Shown here piece after piece: positions 26,438-35,748 of a DNA stretch of 64,000 nucleotides. The notes below the pieces were generated by a model. It was not told the origin of the DNA. It did not search any database and worked only from the letters and a program-made list of their open reading frames with translations. The DNA is from Leptospiraceae bacterium. GTDB taxonomy: Bacteria; Spirochaetota; Leptospiria; Leptospirales; Leptospiraceae. A program made the translations under genes and the position numbers. Numbering within the stretch: the stretch's first letter is position 1; each line of letters begins with the position of its first letter. The stretch lies in the NCBI GenBank assembly GCA_015075105.1, contig JABTUZ010000002.1:1164001-1228000 (forward strand), written 5' to 3'.

Positions 26438-27283
26438 TTATATCTCTTGATCTAAGAAAAGTTGCAAGGATTTGTTTTCTTTTGCAACTCCACTTTCAAT
26501 AGCCTTTCGGTAAAGAGTTTGAACTGCTCCCCTTCCCTTTTCTCCTAAATTTTTTGTAAACTGGTTGACGTATAAATTGATATGTTCGTTTACCACTTCT
26601 TCAGAAATACTTTGAGAGTGCTTTAGTATATACTCTTTGGTTTTACTCGGATATTTCCATGCAAATTCTAAACTATTTCTTAAAGCCTTGTCAACTTGGT
26701 TTTGAATATTTTTAGATATACTTCTTTTTATAGCAATAGCTCCAAGAGGGATCGGGCAATTGGTTTCTTTTTCCCACCATTCTCCAAGGTCTATTAATTT
26801 TTCAAACCCTCTTTTTTCAAAGGTAAATCTTTCTTCATGAATAATTACACCGAGTGAATAGTTCTCCTGTTCCATTTGTGGAATAATTTTATCGTAGCGA
26901 ATAGGTATGGGAGTAAAATTATTTTTTAAATAAAGTGAAAGAAGAAGATTGGCAGTAGTGTTTAGACCCGGAACTAAAATGGATTGACCAACTGGATCAA
27001 GAGTTGAGCTATCTTTTTTTTTAATTAGTATCGGTCCACAATTTTGACCTAAGGCAGAGCCGGTATTTAAGAGTATATATTTATCCATTACTTGAAAATA
27101 TTTTGCAAAAGAAAGTTTTGTAATATCGTATTTGGCTATTTCTGCACTTTTGTTCAGCTCTTCTACGTCGTGCAGCTCTTCTATAAATTTTAAAAAATCG
27201 GATTGCAATTCATGGATTAAATGAAAAAATAAAAATGTATCGTTTGGACAGGGTGAATAGGCAAGAGTAAGTTTTTGTTGCAT
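26438..27283 (-). CDS. mqnD: 1,4-dihydroxy-6-naphthoate synthase, menaquinone (futalosine route)
   Basis: A 281-residue protein of the MqnA/MqnD periplasmic-binding-like fold. The opening 'LAYSPCPNDTFLFFHLIH' is the MqnD hallmark. 'GSALGQNCGPILIKKK', 'LVPGLNTTANLLLSLYL' and 'LGVIIHEERFTF' with the catalytic His, then 'WWEKETNCPIPLGAIAIKR', follow the family. It converts cyclic dehypoxanthine futalosine to 1,4-dihydroxy-6-naphthoate. No other menaquinone gene is in the window, so the pathway genes are scattered. Confidence 0.9.
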   Translation of the reverse strand: MQQKLTLAYSPCPNDTFLFFHLIHELQSDFLKFIEELHDVEELNKSAEIAKYDITKLSFAKYFQVMDKYILLNTGSALGQNCGPILIKKKDSSTLDPVGQSILVPGLNTTANLLLSLYLKNNFTPIPIRYDKIIPQMEQENYSLGVIIHEERFTFEKRGFEKLIDLGEWWEKETNCPIPLGAIAIKRSISKNIQNQVDKALRNSLEFAWKYPSKTKEYILKHSQSISEEVVNEHINLYVNQFTKNLGEKGRGAVQTLYRKAIESGVAKENKSLQLFLDQEI

Positions 27284-27376
27284 AACCTTTTTTTGTGTTT
27301 AGCTTTTTAGTAGTCAAATACTTTACATTGAACACGATGATTTTTACAGAACAAAAATTCAAGTAAAGGAGAAAGT

Positions 27377-28108
27377 ATGTGCACCTCTGTAATCTATCGT
27401 GATCTTGAAAACCAAAGTATTTTTTTAGGGTTCAACAGAGACGAATCTGTAAAAAGAAAGAAAGCGATCTCTCCTTCGATTGAAAAAATAAATGATGTAG
27501 AAGTTCTCTGCCCAAAAGACGGCGATTACGGTGGGACTTGGATCGGGGTGAATTCAACTGGAGAAATATTTGCGATATTGAATTTTTATGAAGCGCAGTT
27601 GAAGATTCTCAGAAACCCTGTTAGTCGAGGATTACTCCTTCGCTCTGTACTCTTCAAGGAGATTGCGTTAGACGGTATAGATGCTCAGGGTCTCGTAAAA
27701 TACTATCCTTTCAGAATTATAAAAATTAATTATTCAACTGTAATGCTTTTTGAATGGAATGGAGAATCTATACACACTCAAGAGGATGCCGGCAAGTGGC
27801 AAGTTTTTGGCAGCTCATTTACCCTTGGGAAAAAAGCAGAAATTGAAAGGAGAAGATTATTTGAAGAAAAATTTCTCCCGGACATAAAAAATTTTCAAGA
27901 TATGGAAAATACGTCTATTCGATTTTTAACCAGCCATATTCCTGAAGCCGGAGCACTCTCCCCTTGCATGCACAGAAGAGAAGCAAGAACTGTGTCTCAA
28001 ACTTTGATCACCCTAAGAAAAAATGTAGTTTCTATGAAGTACAAAAATTCCCCTCCTTGTGAAACAGAAGAGTTTGAAAATTTTTCTATGCCGATTGTTG
28101 GGCACTAA
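27377..28108 (+). CDS. NRDE/TANGO2-family protein
   Basis: A 243-residue protein of the TANGO2 (NRDE) family. Cys2 follows the initiator Met (MCTSVIYRD), a possible N-terminal nucleophile, and 'FLGFNRDESVKRKK' gives the NRDE motif. 'GGTWIGVNSTGEIFAILNFYE' is also typical. Bacterial members have no firmly known reaction; the eukaryotic relative has been linked to lipid and haem handling. GGAG lies just upstream of the start. It diverges from mqnD across 93 bases. Confidence 0.88.
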   Translation: MCTSVIYRDLENQSIFLGFNRDESVKRKKAISPSIEKINDVEVLCPKDGDYGGTWIGVNSTGEIFAILNFYEAQLKILRNPVSRGLLLRSVLFKEIALDGIDAQGLVKYYPFRIIKINYSTVMLFEWNGESIHTQEDAGKWQVFGSSFTLGKKAEIERRRLFEEKFLPDIKNFQDMENTSIRFLTSHIPEAGALSPCMHRREARTVSQTLITLRKNVVSMKYKNSPPCETEEFENFSMPIVGH

Positions 28109-28130
28109 CGCCTTCTTCTAAATTGTGAGT

Positions 28131-28307
28131 TTATTTTCTAATAGAGCATTTTGCACACGCCTCAGAATAGGAGGAAAGTTTTCTATTCTGCATTGATTTT
28201 GGTTTAAACAAAAGAAAAAATACGCTCTTTAAAGTAGGAAAGATTAGATACAATATAGCCAAACTTACAACGAAATAAATAATTTTGTCTTGAAATTCTA
28301 TATTCAT
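28131..28307 (-). CDS. Small membrane protein with C-terminal CxxC, coupled to MFS gene
   Basis: A 58-residue protein: one membrane helix at about residues 9-33 (YFVVSLAILYLIFPTLKSVFFLLF), then a basic loop and the C-terminus EACAKCSIRK with a CxxC pair. The ATG lies in an ATGA overlap with the stop of the MFS transporter, so the two are translationally coupled. It resembles in design the small FeoB-associated Cys proteins, suggesting metal or redox binding at the transporter, but this is inference. Confidence 0.6.
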   Translation of the reverse strand: MNIEFQDKIIYFVVSLAILYLIFPTLKSVFFLLFKPKSMQNRKLSSYSEACAKCSIRK

Positions 28308-29533
28308 TTTGAAGCCTCTTTCATTTTTTTGTATAACGGAAAAGTAAGCAACACCACTAAAACTTCTAACCCACCAAAGAAGGTAGATAAAAATCCAAAA
28401 TTGTGTTCCGAGGAAATATTCGTGTTCAAATAATTTTCTAAAAATACAGAAACAAGAGGTCCAAGCATAAACCCAATCGACCCTACTCCCGTAAATCCTG
28501 ACATCACACTTGCGTTGTAACCTTTCGGTGCCATAAGCGAGGCAGACATCATAGAAGGTACAAACATGACTCCGGCTCCTATGCCACACAATAGAAGCAC
28601 AGGAAGAATTAGCTTAGGGTGGTTTAAATAGCCTGCAATGGATAGACTCACTCCATATAAAAAAGACCCTGCAAGCATTAGTGGGAATGTTCCGACTTTT
28701 TTTGATAGTCTTGCAAACGGATAAGATAAAAGGCTCATCGGTATGAGAACTGCCGCCAGAAAAAATCCTACTTGTCCTGAATTCAAAGAAAGAGATTCTC
28801 TTAGGTGAATATTGAAAGTAGTTACAAAAAATCCGACCGTGAATCTATCAATAAAATTATAAATATAAGGAATCAGAAAATATTTATTTTGAGAGAGGGC
28901 TTTTTTCCATTTTGCAAATGTTACTTTTTCGTGAAAATGGATCGGGTGGTCTTTTAAGTAGATAAAGGAAATTATACCAATTGCAAACATTATTCCTGAG
29001 GCTGTATAAATTGGGATATATGGGTTTTGTCTTCCAAGAATTCCGAGTGGTGAGCCGATCCCTACTCCGAGAGACAGAAGCATCCCGGCAAGCCCCATGA
29101 GTATTCCTTTTTTATAGTGGGTTGGATTTGAGTTATCATTCTCTTTGTCAGTGATGGAGGAGAGCAAAAGCCCGATAACGAAAATATGACAGATCCCTTC
29201 AAAGAATCTGGCAAACTGAAGAATGGTGATTTCTCTTGTTCCTCCGAGAATTAAAAAACAGATTCCGTCTAAAATTGCAAAAATCGAAATAAAAGTCCTT
29301 CTATTCTTAAACTTATCAGAAAAAAACCCGGCTATAGGGGAAAACAAAAACGATCCAAGCATGGCGATGCTCATAAATAGAGAGACCATAAAGTTGTTTC
29401 CGCCATGAATATCTTTTATAATATCTTTGAAAACCGGCACAATCATAGTAACCGGAAGCATTGTAAAAAAAATCAGGAATAAATGAAGAAGCGGGACTTT
29501 GTTTGGGTCTGAAAAATAATTTTTCTTCATCAT
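28304..29533 (-). CDS. MFS transporter
   Basis: A 409-residue protein with about 12 membrane helices in two halves. The loop after helix 2 carries 'GFFSDKFKNRRTF', the MFS signature between TM2 and TM3, and the second half has a matching 'PFARLSKKVG'. The helix pattern is that of drug or sugar exporters of the DHA type, but substrate cannot be read from sequence. It runs leftwards into the 58-residue Cys-containing membrane protein, its only close partner. Confidence 0.88.
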   Translation of the reverse strand: MMKKNYFSDPNKVPLLHLFLIFFTMLPVTMIVPVFKDIIKDIHGGNNFMVSLFMSIAMLGSFLFSPIAGFFSDKFKNRRTFISIFAILDGICFLILGGTREITILQFARFFEGICHIFVIGLLLSSITDKENDNSNPTHYKKGILMGLAGMLLSLGVGIGSPLGILGRQNPYIPIYTASGIMFAIGIISFIYLKDHPIHFHEKVTFAKWKKALSQNKYFLIPYIYNFIDRFTVGFFVTTFNIHLRESLSLNSGQVGFFLAAVLIPMSLLSYPFARLSKKVGTFPLMLAGSFLYGVSLSIAGYLNHPKLILPVLLLCGIGAGVMFVPSMMSASLMAPKGYNASVMSGFTGVGSIGFMLGPLVSVFLENYLNTNISSEHNFGFLSTFFGGLEVLVVLLTFPLYKKMKEASK

Positions 29534-29617
29534 AATCCCAGTAAATATACTTAAATCAATCAGTCAATTGATTTTGATTCTCAAATAGAAACTGAATTAG
29601 TTTATTCGCAAGTTTGT

Positions 29618-30178
29618 CTATTTAGTTTCTGTTGGGTGGCTTTCAGTTTTAGAGTCAAAAATATTGTCTTTTTTGAAAATTAACTCCATCTGAAATGGAG
29701 CTTGCACATATTTAGACGGGTCTGTTTCATAAGAAATATAAGCCAAGTATTTTTGAAACTTTATAATGTACATGTATTCTTTATAGGGCAAGTAACCAAG
29801 AACATCTTTGATTCCGCGAACCCAAATACTTTCAGGAGTGACTTTTTCGTATTGAACAGATTTTGCGGTAATCTGAGGGAGTAAGTCTTTGCAAGCAGGG
29901 TAGTCTCTTTTATTAATTTCTGTTTTGAACGTTTTAATAAGATTAAATTCTAACTTTTCTTTTTTGAGTTTTGCAGAATCAGGAAGAGTAGTAAAATAAT
30001 ATTCGTAGTATTCCTTATCCATGACCGTAGCTTGATCAGAGTCTTTTTTTTGCTCTTTAGGTTGATTGTTTTCCGTAGAATTGGAAGGTTGATCTTTTTT
30101 TTCGTTTACAGTCGCATTTTGCTTGTCTTGAGCAAATATTCCAATTGAAATAGCTAAAAATAAAAGAGTTGTTCTCAT
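29618..30178 (-). CDS. Exported hypothetical protein
   Basis: A 186-residue protein with a short signal peptide (MRTTLLFLAISIGIFA, cleavage before QDKQN). A Lys/Gln/Asn/Ser-rich linker covers about residues 20-55. A compact domain follows with Tyr-rich stretches (DKEYYEYYFTTL, YKEYMYIIKFQKYLAYISYE), and the C-terminus is polar. No family recognised. Probably periplasmic or surface-associated. It is followed 84 bases later by the MFS gene on the same strand. Confidence 0.72.
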   Translation of the reverse strand: MRTTLLFLAISIGIFAQDKQNATVNEKKDQPSNSTENNQPKEQKKDSDQATVMDKEYYEYYFTTLPDSAKLKKEKLEFNLIKTFKTEINKRDYPACKDLLPQITAKSVQYEKVTPESIWVRGIKDVLGYLPYKEYMYIIKFQKYLAYISYETDPSKYVQAPFQMELIFKKDNIFDSKTESHPTETK

Positions 30179-30303
30179 ATCTACCTCATATTATCGGCTT
30201 ATACTGCAATAAAATAAAATACTTGTAAAGAATTTTATTTTTTTTGTTCGACGAAATTTGAGCATAAATATATCGTATTTTAAAAACTGAGTGCAAAATC
30301 TAA

Positions 30304-30810
30304 ATGTTTGGCAAAGATTCGAAAATATTAAACGTAGGTATCGCAGAGATAAAAATTGGTAAAAGTCCCGATGTGCTTAGGACTACCTTAGGGTCTTGCA
30401 TTGGGGTCGTTTTGTATGAGCCTGTAAAGAAAATAGGAGCAATCTCTCATATTATGTTGGCTAAGGATCCTACCGGAAAGGATAGTTTAAAGACCCCCGG
30501 AAAATACGGAGAAACTGCTCTACCCTTGGTGATTAAAGCTATGGAGGGGGAAGGTTGCAAAATCGGTACATTTTATGCTCGGATTTTTGGCGGAGCATCC
30601 ATGTTTAAGGGGATTAACTCAAATTTTTTACAAAATATCGGTGAAAATAATATCCAGATAACCAAAGAAATTTTGCAAAGTAAAAATATACCTATTATTG
30701 TAGAGGATATCGGCGGGCACGATGGAAGAACTATTAGTTTGTATTTGGACGATGGAAGGATTCTGTTAAAAAAAGGTGGAGTGGAAAAATATTTATATAA
30801 AGTAAAATAA
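30304..30810 (+). CDS. cheD: Chemoreceptor glutamine deamidase CheD
   Basis: A 168-residue CheD: '[14 protein letters not shown]' gives the catalytic Cys32 and 'GAISHIMLA' the catalytic His49, with the 17-residue spacing typical of the family. '[12 protein letters not shown]' and '[10 protein letters not shown]' also match. It deamidates glutamines in chemoreceptors and can pair with CheC/CheY. It is followed three bases later by an HDOD gene in the same operon; no che genes other than this are in the window. Confidence 0.93.
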   Translation: MFGKDSKILNVGIAEIKIGKSPDVLRTTLGSCIGVVLYEPVKKIGAISHIMLAKDPTGKDSLKTPGKYGETALPLVIKAMEGEGCKIGTFYARIFGGASMFKGINSNFLQNIGENNIQITKEILQSKNIPIIVEDIGGHDGRTISLYLDDGRILLKKGGVEKYLYKVK

Positions 30811-30813
30811 ACG

Positions 30814-31665
30814 ATGAAAGAAAAAATTGATGCAGTTCTGAGCGATGTAAATAAATTACCATCTATTTCTAATGTAGTTATTAAAGTAATGGAAATGGTG
30901 AGAGACCCTGCGGTGTCTATACAGGATCTTGCTACTGAAATATCTAAAGACCCTGCGATTACTGCAACTATCATTAAGCTTTCTAACTCAGCTTATTATA
31001 GAGCAAGTAAACCAATTAAAACAGTACAAGAATCACTTATGACTCTTGGAATCAAAGTTGTAAAAGAAATTATTTTAGTTACAGCCGCTAAGGGTATTTT
31101 TTATAAAGATGTACAAGGGTATCAAATTGAAGCAGAGGCAATGTGGTTGCATTCTTTAATTGTAGCCGAGCTTTCTTTTAGAATTTCCCAGCACAAAAAA
31201 TTGACCTTACCGAAAGACTTAGTTTTCACTGCGGGTCTCTTGCACGATGTAGGGAAAATGATTATGGCTCAATTTTTCCCATCAGTTTTATTTAATATAA
31301 AAAATGAGGTAAAGGATTCAAAAGAGCCGTTCACTGAATTAGAAAAAAAATATTTTGGTTACGACCATCAAGAAGTAGGAAAGAAAGCTCTTGAGAAATG
31401 GAATTTTCCTGAAGAGTTAATCGAAGTTATTGCATATCATCACAACCCCGAGGAAGCTAAAAAATTTCCTTTACTCACAGCAGTAGTCCATATTGCAAAT
31501 ACCATAGCCATAGTGTCTGGAGTAGGGATTGATATTGGCGGGATTTCTCAGCCATTGTCAAAAGTAGCCTTGCAAGTCACAGGTGTTACTGAAAAAGATC
31601 TTCAAGATTATTATCTAATGATTCCTGATTTAGAAAAGAGTCTTGCAGAGTTAAAATCTATTTAA
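30814..31665 (+). CDS. HDOD-domain signalling protein
   Basis: A 283-residue protein filled by one HDOD domain: 'LPSISNVVIKVMEMVRDPAVSIQDLATEISKDPAITATIIKLSNSAYY' is the family start. 'GLLHDVGKMIMAQFFP' retains an HD pair, and 'IAYHHNPEEAKKFPLLTAVVHIAN' follows. HDOD proteins act in regulation and chemotaxis-like signalling, usually without proven enzyme activity. Three bases separate it from cheD, and aroK starts two bases after it. Confidence 0.9.
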   Translation: MKEKIDAVLSDVNKLPSISNVVIKVMEMVRDPAVSIQDLATEISKDPAITATIIKLSNSAYYRASKPIKTVQESLMTLGIKVVKEIILVTAAKGIFYKDVQGYQIEAEAMWLHSLIVAELSFRISQHKKLTLPKDLVFTAGLLHDVGKMIMAQFFPSVLFNIKNEVKDSKEPFTELEKKYFGYDHQEVGKKALEKWNFPEELIEVIAYHHNPEEAKKFPLLTAVVHIANTIAIVSGVGIDIGGISQPLSKVALQVTGVTEKDLQDYYLMIPDLEKSLAELKSI

Positions 31666-31667
31666 AA

Positions 31668-32207
31668 TTGAATATTGCGTTAATTGGTCCAAGAGGGGCA
31701 GGCAAATCCAAGATTTCTAGAAAGCTAACAAAAATTATCGGTAATCCAGTTGTGTCAACAGACATGATTGCAGTTTATGAATCCGGTGGTCATTCGATTG
31801 AAGAGCAAATCAGAGAAGCAAATGGAGATTGGAAGAATTTTAGAGATTTAGAATTTAGAATTTTAGAAAAAATCTCAGAAGCAAAAAATATCATTTTAGA
31901 TTGTGGTGGAGGGATTATTTTTGATGTAAATGATCTTGGTGAAGAAATTGTAAGCGAAAGAAAAGTACGGTTACTAAAATCGTTTGCTAAAATAATTTTT
32001 GTGTATCAAAGCAAAGAAAATCTATTACAAAAAGTAAAGAATGATTCCAATCGCCCTACTCTTAGCCAGATTAATTCTTACGAAGAAATATTGAACAGAA
32101 GAATGCCGGTATATTCAAAAATTGCAGATTTGCAATTGAATTTAGATGGTAAAAAACCGGAAGAAGCAGCAAGTGAAATTCTACAATTATTAAAAGGAAA
32201 GTTCTAA
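31668..32207 (+). CDS. aroK: Shikimate kinase
   Basis: A 179-residue P-loop kinase that phosphorylates shikimate at the 3-OH in aromatic amino acid synthesis. 'IALIGPRGAGKSKISRKL' is Walker A, 'STDMIAVYESGGHSIEEQI' holds the substrate-binding Asp, 'NFRDLEFRIL' the conserved Arg/Glu, and 'ILDCGGGIIF' the Gly triplet. Start is a TTG two bases after the HDOD stop. The last 18 bases overlap the convergent gene at 32190. Length is normal for AroK. Confidence 0.9.
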   Translation: MNIALIGPRGAGKSKISRKLTKIIGNPVVSTDMIAVYESGGHSIEEQIREANGDWKNFRDLEFRILEKISEAKNIILDCGGGIIFDVNDLGEEIVSERKVRLLKSFAKIIFVYQSKENLLQKVKNDSNRPTLSQINSYEEILNRRMPVYSKIADLQLNLDGKKPEEAASEILQLLKGKF

Positions 32208-33596
32208 CCCAAGTGAAGTTGCATAATCAAAAGTCACTTGAGATAGTATAGGGATCTGGAATGGACCAAGATTAGAATAAACTGTATCCTTGGAATAGTA
32301 GTTCCTAAAGTTCACGAATAGTGTAGTATTGGAAGATTTTGGTTTTCCACGAAAACTTGCAGAAAAGGAGGACATGCTCGGAGAATTCATTTGAGAAATT
32401 CCTCCTAAGTTTAAGTTGAACGAGCTTGGAAAAAGAAATGGATTTAGTAGATTTTGCTGAGATATTTCACTTCCACCGGAGCGATTCATAATATTGGAAT
32501 AATTTCCACCAACATAGAATGAGTAATTTTTATTATTATCCAAGAAAATTGTCAAACCTACCGCAGCAGAATCTGCCCCGTGTAAGTTTGTAAAATTATA
32601 ATTGAATTGGTTTTTTTGTGGGTCAGTGGTGTTCAAATAATTGTATCTTAAATTGAATGCAATGTTTTTGATATTTAAGAGCACAGATAGTCTTCCTCCA
32701 TCGGGTGAACTGAAATTAATTGAATTGTCTTTTCTTGAATTAAATAGAGCCGCTTGGATCTGTAAGTGTTGAGATGGCACAAAATTTGTTTGCAATTCGA
32801 GGAGCTTATCTCTTGAGCCGGATCCATACAAATCACGATCTATAAAGCGATTTGTTAGGGTAGAAACAGGTATGTGAGATTGAAAAATATAATTATTTAC
32901 ATTTGAAGTATAAGTATTTCCAGCAACGATTTGTGTGGAAAAGAATTCATTTCCTTGCAGATTAATTCCGGCAAAGGCAGTAGTTCTTTCTTTAAATCTG
33001 TCTCCATAATCAGAGCTGATTGTTCTCATTACCGCAGAAACACTGGAACTAATCGAATAATCTATTTCCATGTTTCTAAGTAATGGTTGATTGCGACTGA
33101 CTGGAGTAAATCCTTTGTCTATATTGGTAAAAGGAATTTTAGGGGCCATTATAGAGTGAACTGTAAGTCGATTGTCTTTATAATTCAAGAAAGTCTCTCC
33201 TTGAACCGGTGCGGTATAAAGCATTTGGTTTAAGGACAATGAATTTGGACTTACCGAGTGGGTTATTGAAAACTCATTGTTTGATTTGTCTAAATCTTGG
33301 TTTAAAGAAGGGTTTAGCTTTAGAAAATCATTTTTCTTAGAGTTTGCATCGTTGGATTTCGCAGAATCATTTTCTGATTGTGAGGAATTTTGGTTCGATG
33401 AAATAATATTTTCAGAAATAGAAACCAACTCATCACTTGGGCCGTGTAGAGATTTTGTGTTATTCAGAGACTGAAAATAGCTACGCCCTGACTTCTTGAG
33501 TTTTACGGGTGTGAATGCAAGGATTGCGACGAATCCGGCCCCGGAAAGAACAGAAATCAGAATAGAAATTTTTGGGTTTATTGTACGATAAAGCAT
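32190..33596 (-). CDS. Hypothetical protein, probable outer-membrane beta-barrel
   Basis: A 468-residue protein with an N-terminal hydrophobic anchor or signal (ISILISVLSGAGFVAILAF). A Ser/Asn/Lys-rich low-complexity stretch covers about 40-110. The rest is a long region of alternating-hydrophobic strands (IAFNLRYNYLNT, NYSFYVGGNYSN, TTLFVNFRNYYS) ending in Phe (TSLGLELSF), as is common for outer-membrane barrels. No family recognised. Confidence 0.72.
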   Translation of the reverse strand: MLYRTINPKISILISVLSGAGFVAILAFTPVKLKKSGRSYFQSLNNTKSLHGPSDELVSISENIISSNQNSSQSENDSAKSNDANSKKNDFLKLNPSLNQDLDKSNNEFSITHSVSPNSLSLNQMLYTAPVQGETFLNYKDNRLTVHSIMAPKIPFTNIDKGFTPVSRNQPLLRNMEIDYSISSSVSAVMRTISSDYGDRFKERTTAFAGINLQGNEFFSTQIVAGNTYTSNVNNYIFQSHIPVSTLTNRFIDRDLYGSGSRDKLLELQTNFVPSQHLQIQAALFNSRKDNSINFSSPDGGRLSVLLNIKNIAFNLRYNYLNTTDPQKNQFNYNFTNLHGADSAAVGLTIFLDNNKNYSFYVGGNYSNIMNRSGGSEISQQNLLNPFLFPSSFNLNLGGISQMNSPSMSSFSASFRGKPKSSNTTLFVNFRNYYSKDTVYSNLGPFQIPILSQVTFDYATSLGLELSF

Positions 33597-33658
33597 CTCT
33601 ATTTTATTATACGCCTGAATTTAAAAAAATCAGACGTTACTTTGAGATTTTTATGAAT

Positions 33659-35404
33659 TTAATCTTTGTCAATTTCTTTTTTTCTATCCACCCTGTCTTC
33701 TATTGCTCTCATTAGACTGTTTTGGGTGTATTTTCCGTCTTTTTCAATTTTACCAATCTGTAACTTCATCAGTTCCGGTATCAGGTCTATGATATGGGAA
33801 AAGGTCAAAATTCGAAACTTGTCTTTTTTCATGGATTCACGAATCTCTTCAGACAAGATTAGGTCTTTGCTGTTTGCAACCGGAATGTAAACAGAATAGG
33901 TCTCTCTTGCACTGCCCATAATCTGGCATATATCAAACCACGCTTCTATTTTCTGGTTGATCGCCCCTACCGGAAGAATTTCTCCGTATTGGGTTACAGA
34001 GCCGGAAACCGCAACCGTAGAAGATATTTCTATATCGGAAAGTGCAGAAAGAATTGCCAAAAGCTCTCCGGCACTCGCAGAATCACCGTCCACTATGTAT
34101 TGGTTTTGTTCAAACATAATGGATGCGTCTAGGGCAAATGAATTTAGGTGAGAGAAAAATCCTTTGATATAGGATTGTAGAACAAACACTCCCTTATCAT
34201 GAATGTCCCCGGACAGGTTTACTTCTCTTTCTATATTGATAAAGTTTCCGCTACCGATTACGGCTCTTGCAGAAATAGTGTTTACTTGCCCATAATCCGG
34301 CATGTAGTTATTTTGGGGAGAGGCTATTATGGATAGACCGTTGATCCTGCCTACTCTTTTTCCTGTCAGGAAGATATTGTACGAGCCGTTTTGAATATCT
34401 TCATAGTATTTTTTTCTGTGGAGAGAATTTCTTTTGTCGATGTTTGCGATCCCTGCTTCAATTTCAGCATCGGTGATTTCTTTTTTTGCTTTACCGAGAG
34501 CTAAAGACTCTTCAAACACTTTTTTGATTTCTGTGAGCCTTAGAGAAAATTTAGACTGGCTGTCGTTTAGTTTTAATGCGTATTCCAATAGCCTTTTCTT
34601 TGCTGAAGGAACAGGTTTCGGATAATCTTCCATGACCCAGTTGTCAATTAGAAGAGAGAAGCGATTGATGTTTTTCTTACTCAACTCTGCTTCATAGTCC
34701 AATTCAATCTTGATCCCAAAAGTTTCACGGAGGTCGCTATCTTTTTTCATTAGTTGCTCATAGAGATAGTCTTCTCCTATTAAGATAACTCTAAGCTGAA
34801 GAGGGAATTGCGGTAGCGCTCTGTCGAAAGACTGAAAAAAACTTACTTCGGGTAAATTTGCGAAATCTAATCTTTCTGTGACAAGGCAAGACTTTAGCAC
34901 ATCGTATAGATAGGGCTCGTTTAATAATTTAAACATAGGTAATACCAAGTAGCCACCGGTAGCCTTGATTAAGTTCCCCGGTTGGTATCTTTTTTCTGTA
35001 GGAACTCCCATTAAGCCCATTACGCTTGGAGTAGGATCATAAACTATGGAAGTAGTCTCTATATCCGGATCAAAGAGTGCTACCAACCCTTCTTTATAGT
35101 CCGGATCTTCGATAATCGAATTATTTTTACGGAAATAGTAGTATTTGGTATAAGTATTTTTTGTAATGTATTCCTTTTTTAAAAGGGATAAAATTCCGCT
35201 TCTTTTTCCGATTCCCTCAGAGCCTGTAATTACAAAGTGTGGAAAAATTTTTGGGTTGTCCAAGGCAAAACGAATCTGCTTTAAAGCGTCGCTTTGGAAT
35301 AGAAAATAGTCCGGATGGATTTCTTTTTCTTTTAGCTCGTTTTTCCCGAAATCGGCTTCCTTTATTTCTACTTTTACGTCAGAATTTGTTAATTTTTTTA
35401 ACAT
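33659..35404 (-). CDS. Lon-like ATP-dependent protease
   Basis: A 581-residue protein of the Lon-related (LonB/LonC-like) group. The N-terminal AAA module has a degenerate P-loop (VITGSEGIGKRSGIL). The C-terminal peptidase domain has the Ser/Lys dyad: Ser442 in VDGDSASAGELLAI and Lys485 in 'VGAINQKIEAW'. Their spacing of 43 residues is as in archaeal LonB. There is no membrane segment. It probably degrades unfolded or regulatory proteins. Confidence 0.88.
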   Translation of the reverse strand: MLKKLTNSDVKVEIKEADFGKNELKEKEIHPDYFLFQSDALKQIRFALDNPKIFPHFVITGSEGIGKRSGILSLLKKEYITKNTYTKYYYFRKNNSIIEDPDYKEGLVALFDPDIETTSIVYDPTPSVMGLMGVPTEKRYQPGNLIKATGGYLVLPMFKLLNEPYLYDVLKSCLVTERLDFANLPEVSFFQSFDRALPQFPLQLRVILIGEDYLYEQLMKKDSDLRETFGIKIELDYEAELSKKNINRFSLLIDNWVMEDYPKPVPSAKKRLLEYALKLNDSQSKFSLRLTEIKKVFEESLALGKAKKEITDAEIEAGIANIDKRNSLHRKKYYEDIQNGSYNIFLTGKRVGRINGLSIIASPQNNYMPDYGQVNTISARAVIGSGNFINIEREVNLSGDIHDKGVFVLQSYIKGFFSHLNSFALDASIMFEQNQYIVDGDSASAGELLAILSALSDIEISSTVAVSGSVTQYGEILPVGAINQKIEAWFDICQIMGSARETYSVYIPVANSKDLILSEEIRESMKKDKFRILTFSHIIDLIPELMKLQIGKIEKDGKYTQNSLMRAIEDRVDRKKEIDKD

Positions 35405-35748
35405 ATTTACCTACTTTATTATATAATATCGTTTTTTCTTGGATTTTGCATAAGAAAGAATCTTTTCAAAAACCCATAAATCCCTTATATTGCAAGAGTT
35501 TCAGGGGTTTTATTTCCTGCAATTCAGATAATTTCCTTAGGGTGATTTTTGAGCCAAAATAGACCCTAAGTTAAGTGAATTAAGAAGATGAAATTACCGA
35601 AAAACCCTTTTGGATTTTTGCAAAATAGCAGGTTGAGAGTGATTCTTTTTGAATTTTAACAAATTTTAATTTAGAGAAAAACTAAACTTGAATAAATTGA
35701 GTTATGTAGGTTGCTGGAATAAGTATAGTTAAATTCAGGAGACAGATT
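35405..35748. other. Intergenic region between divergent Lon-like and aspS genes
   Basis: 344 bases with no credible gene. It must hold the promoters for the Lon-like protease (leftwards) and for the long aspS cluster (rightwards). TTGAAT and TATAGT-like boxes occur near 35688-35730 but not at an ideal spacing. Possible Shine-Dalgarno CAGGAGACAG lies just before the TTG start of aspS. No hairpin of note. Confidence 0.4.

Noticed and set aside
28308-28589. Upstream extension of the 58-residue protein to 152 residues
   Set aside because: The extension lies in another frame within the MFS gene and lacks coding character; the ATGA-coupled ATG at 28305-28307 is the better start.
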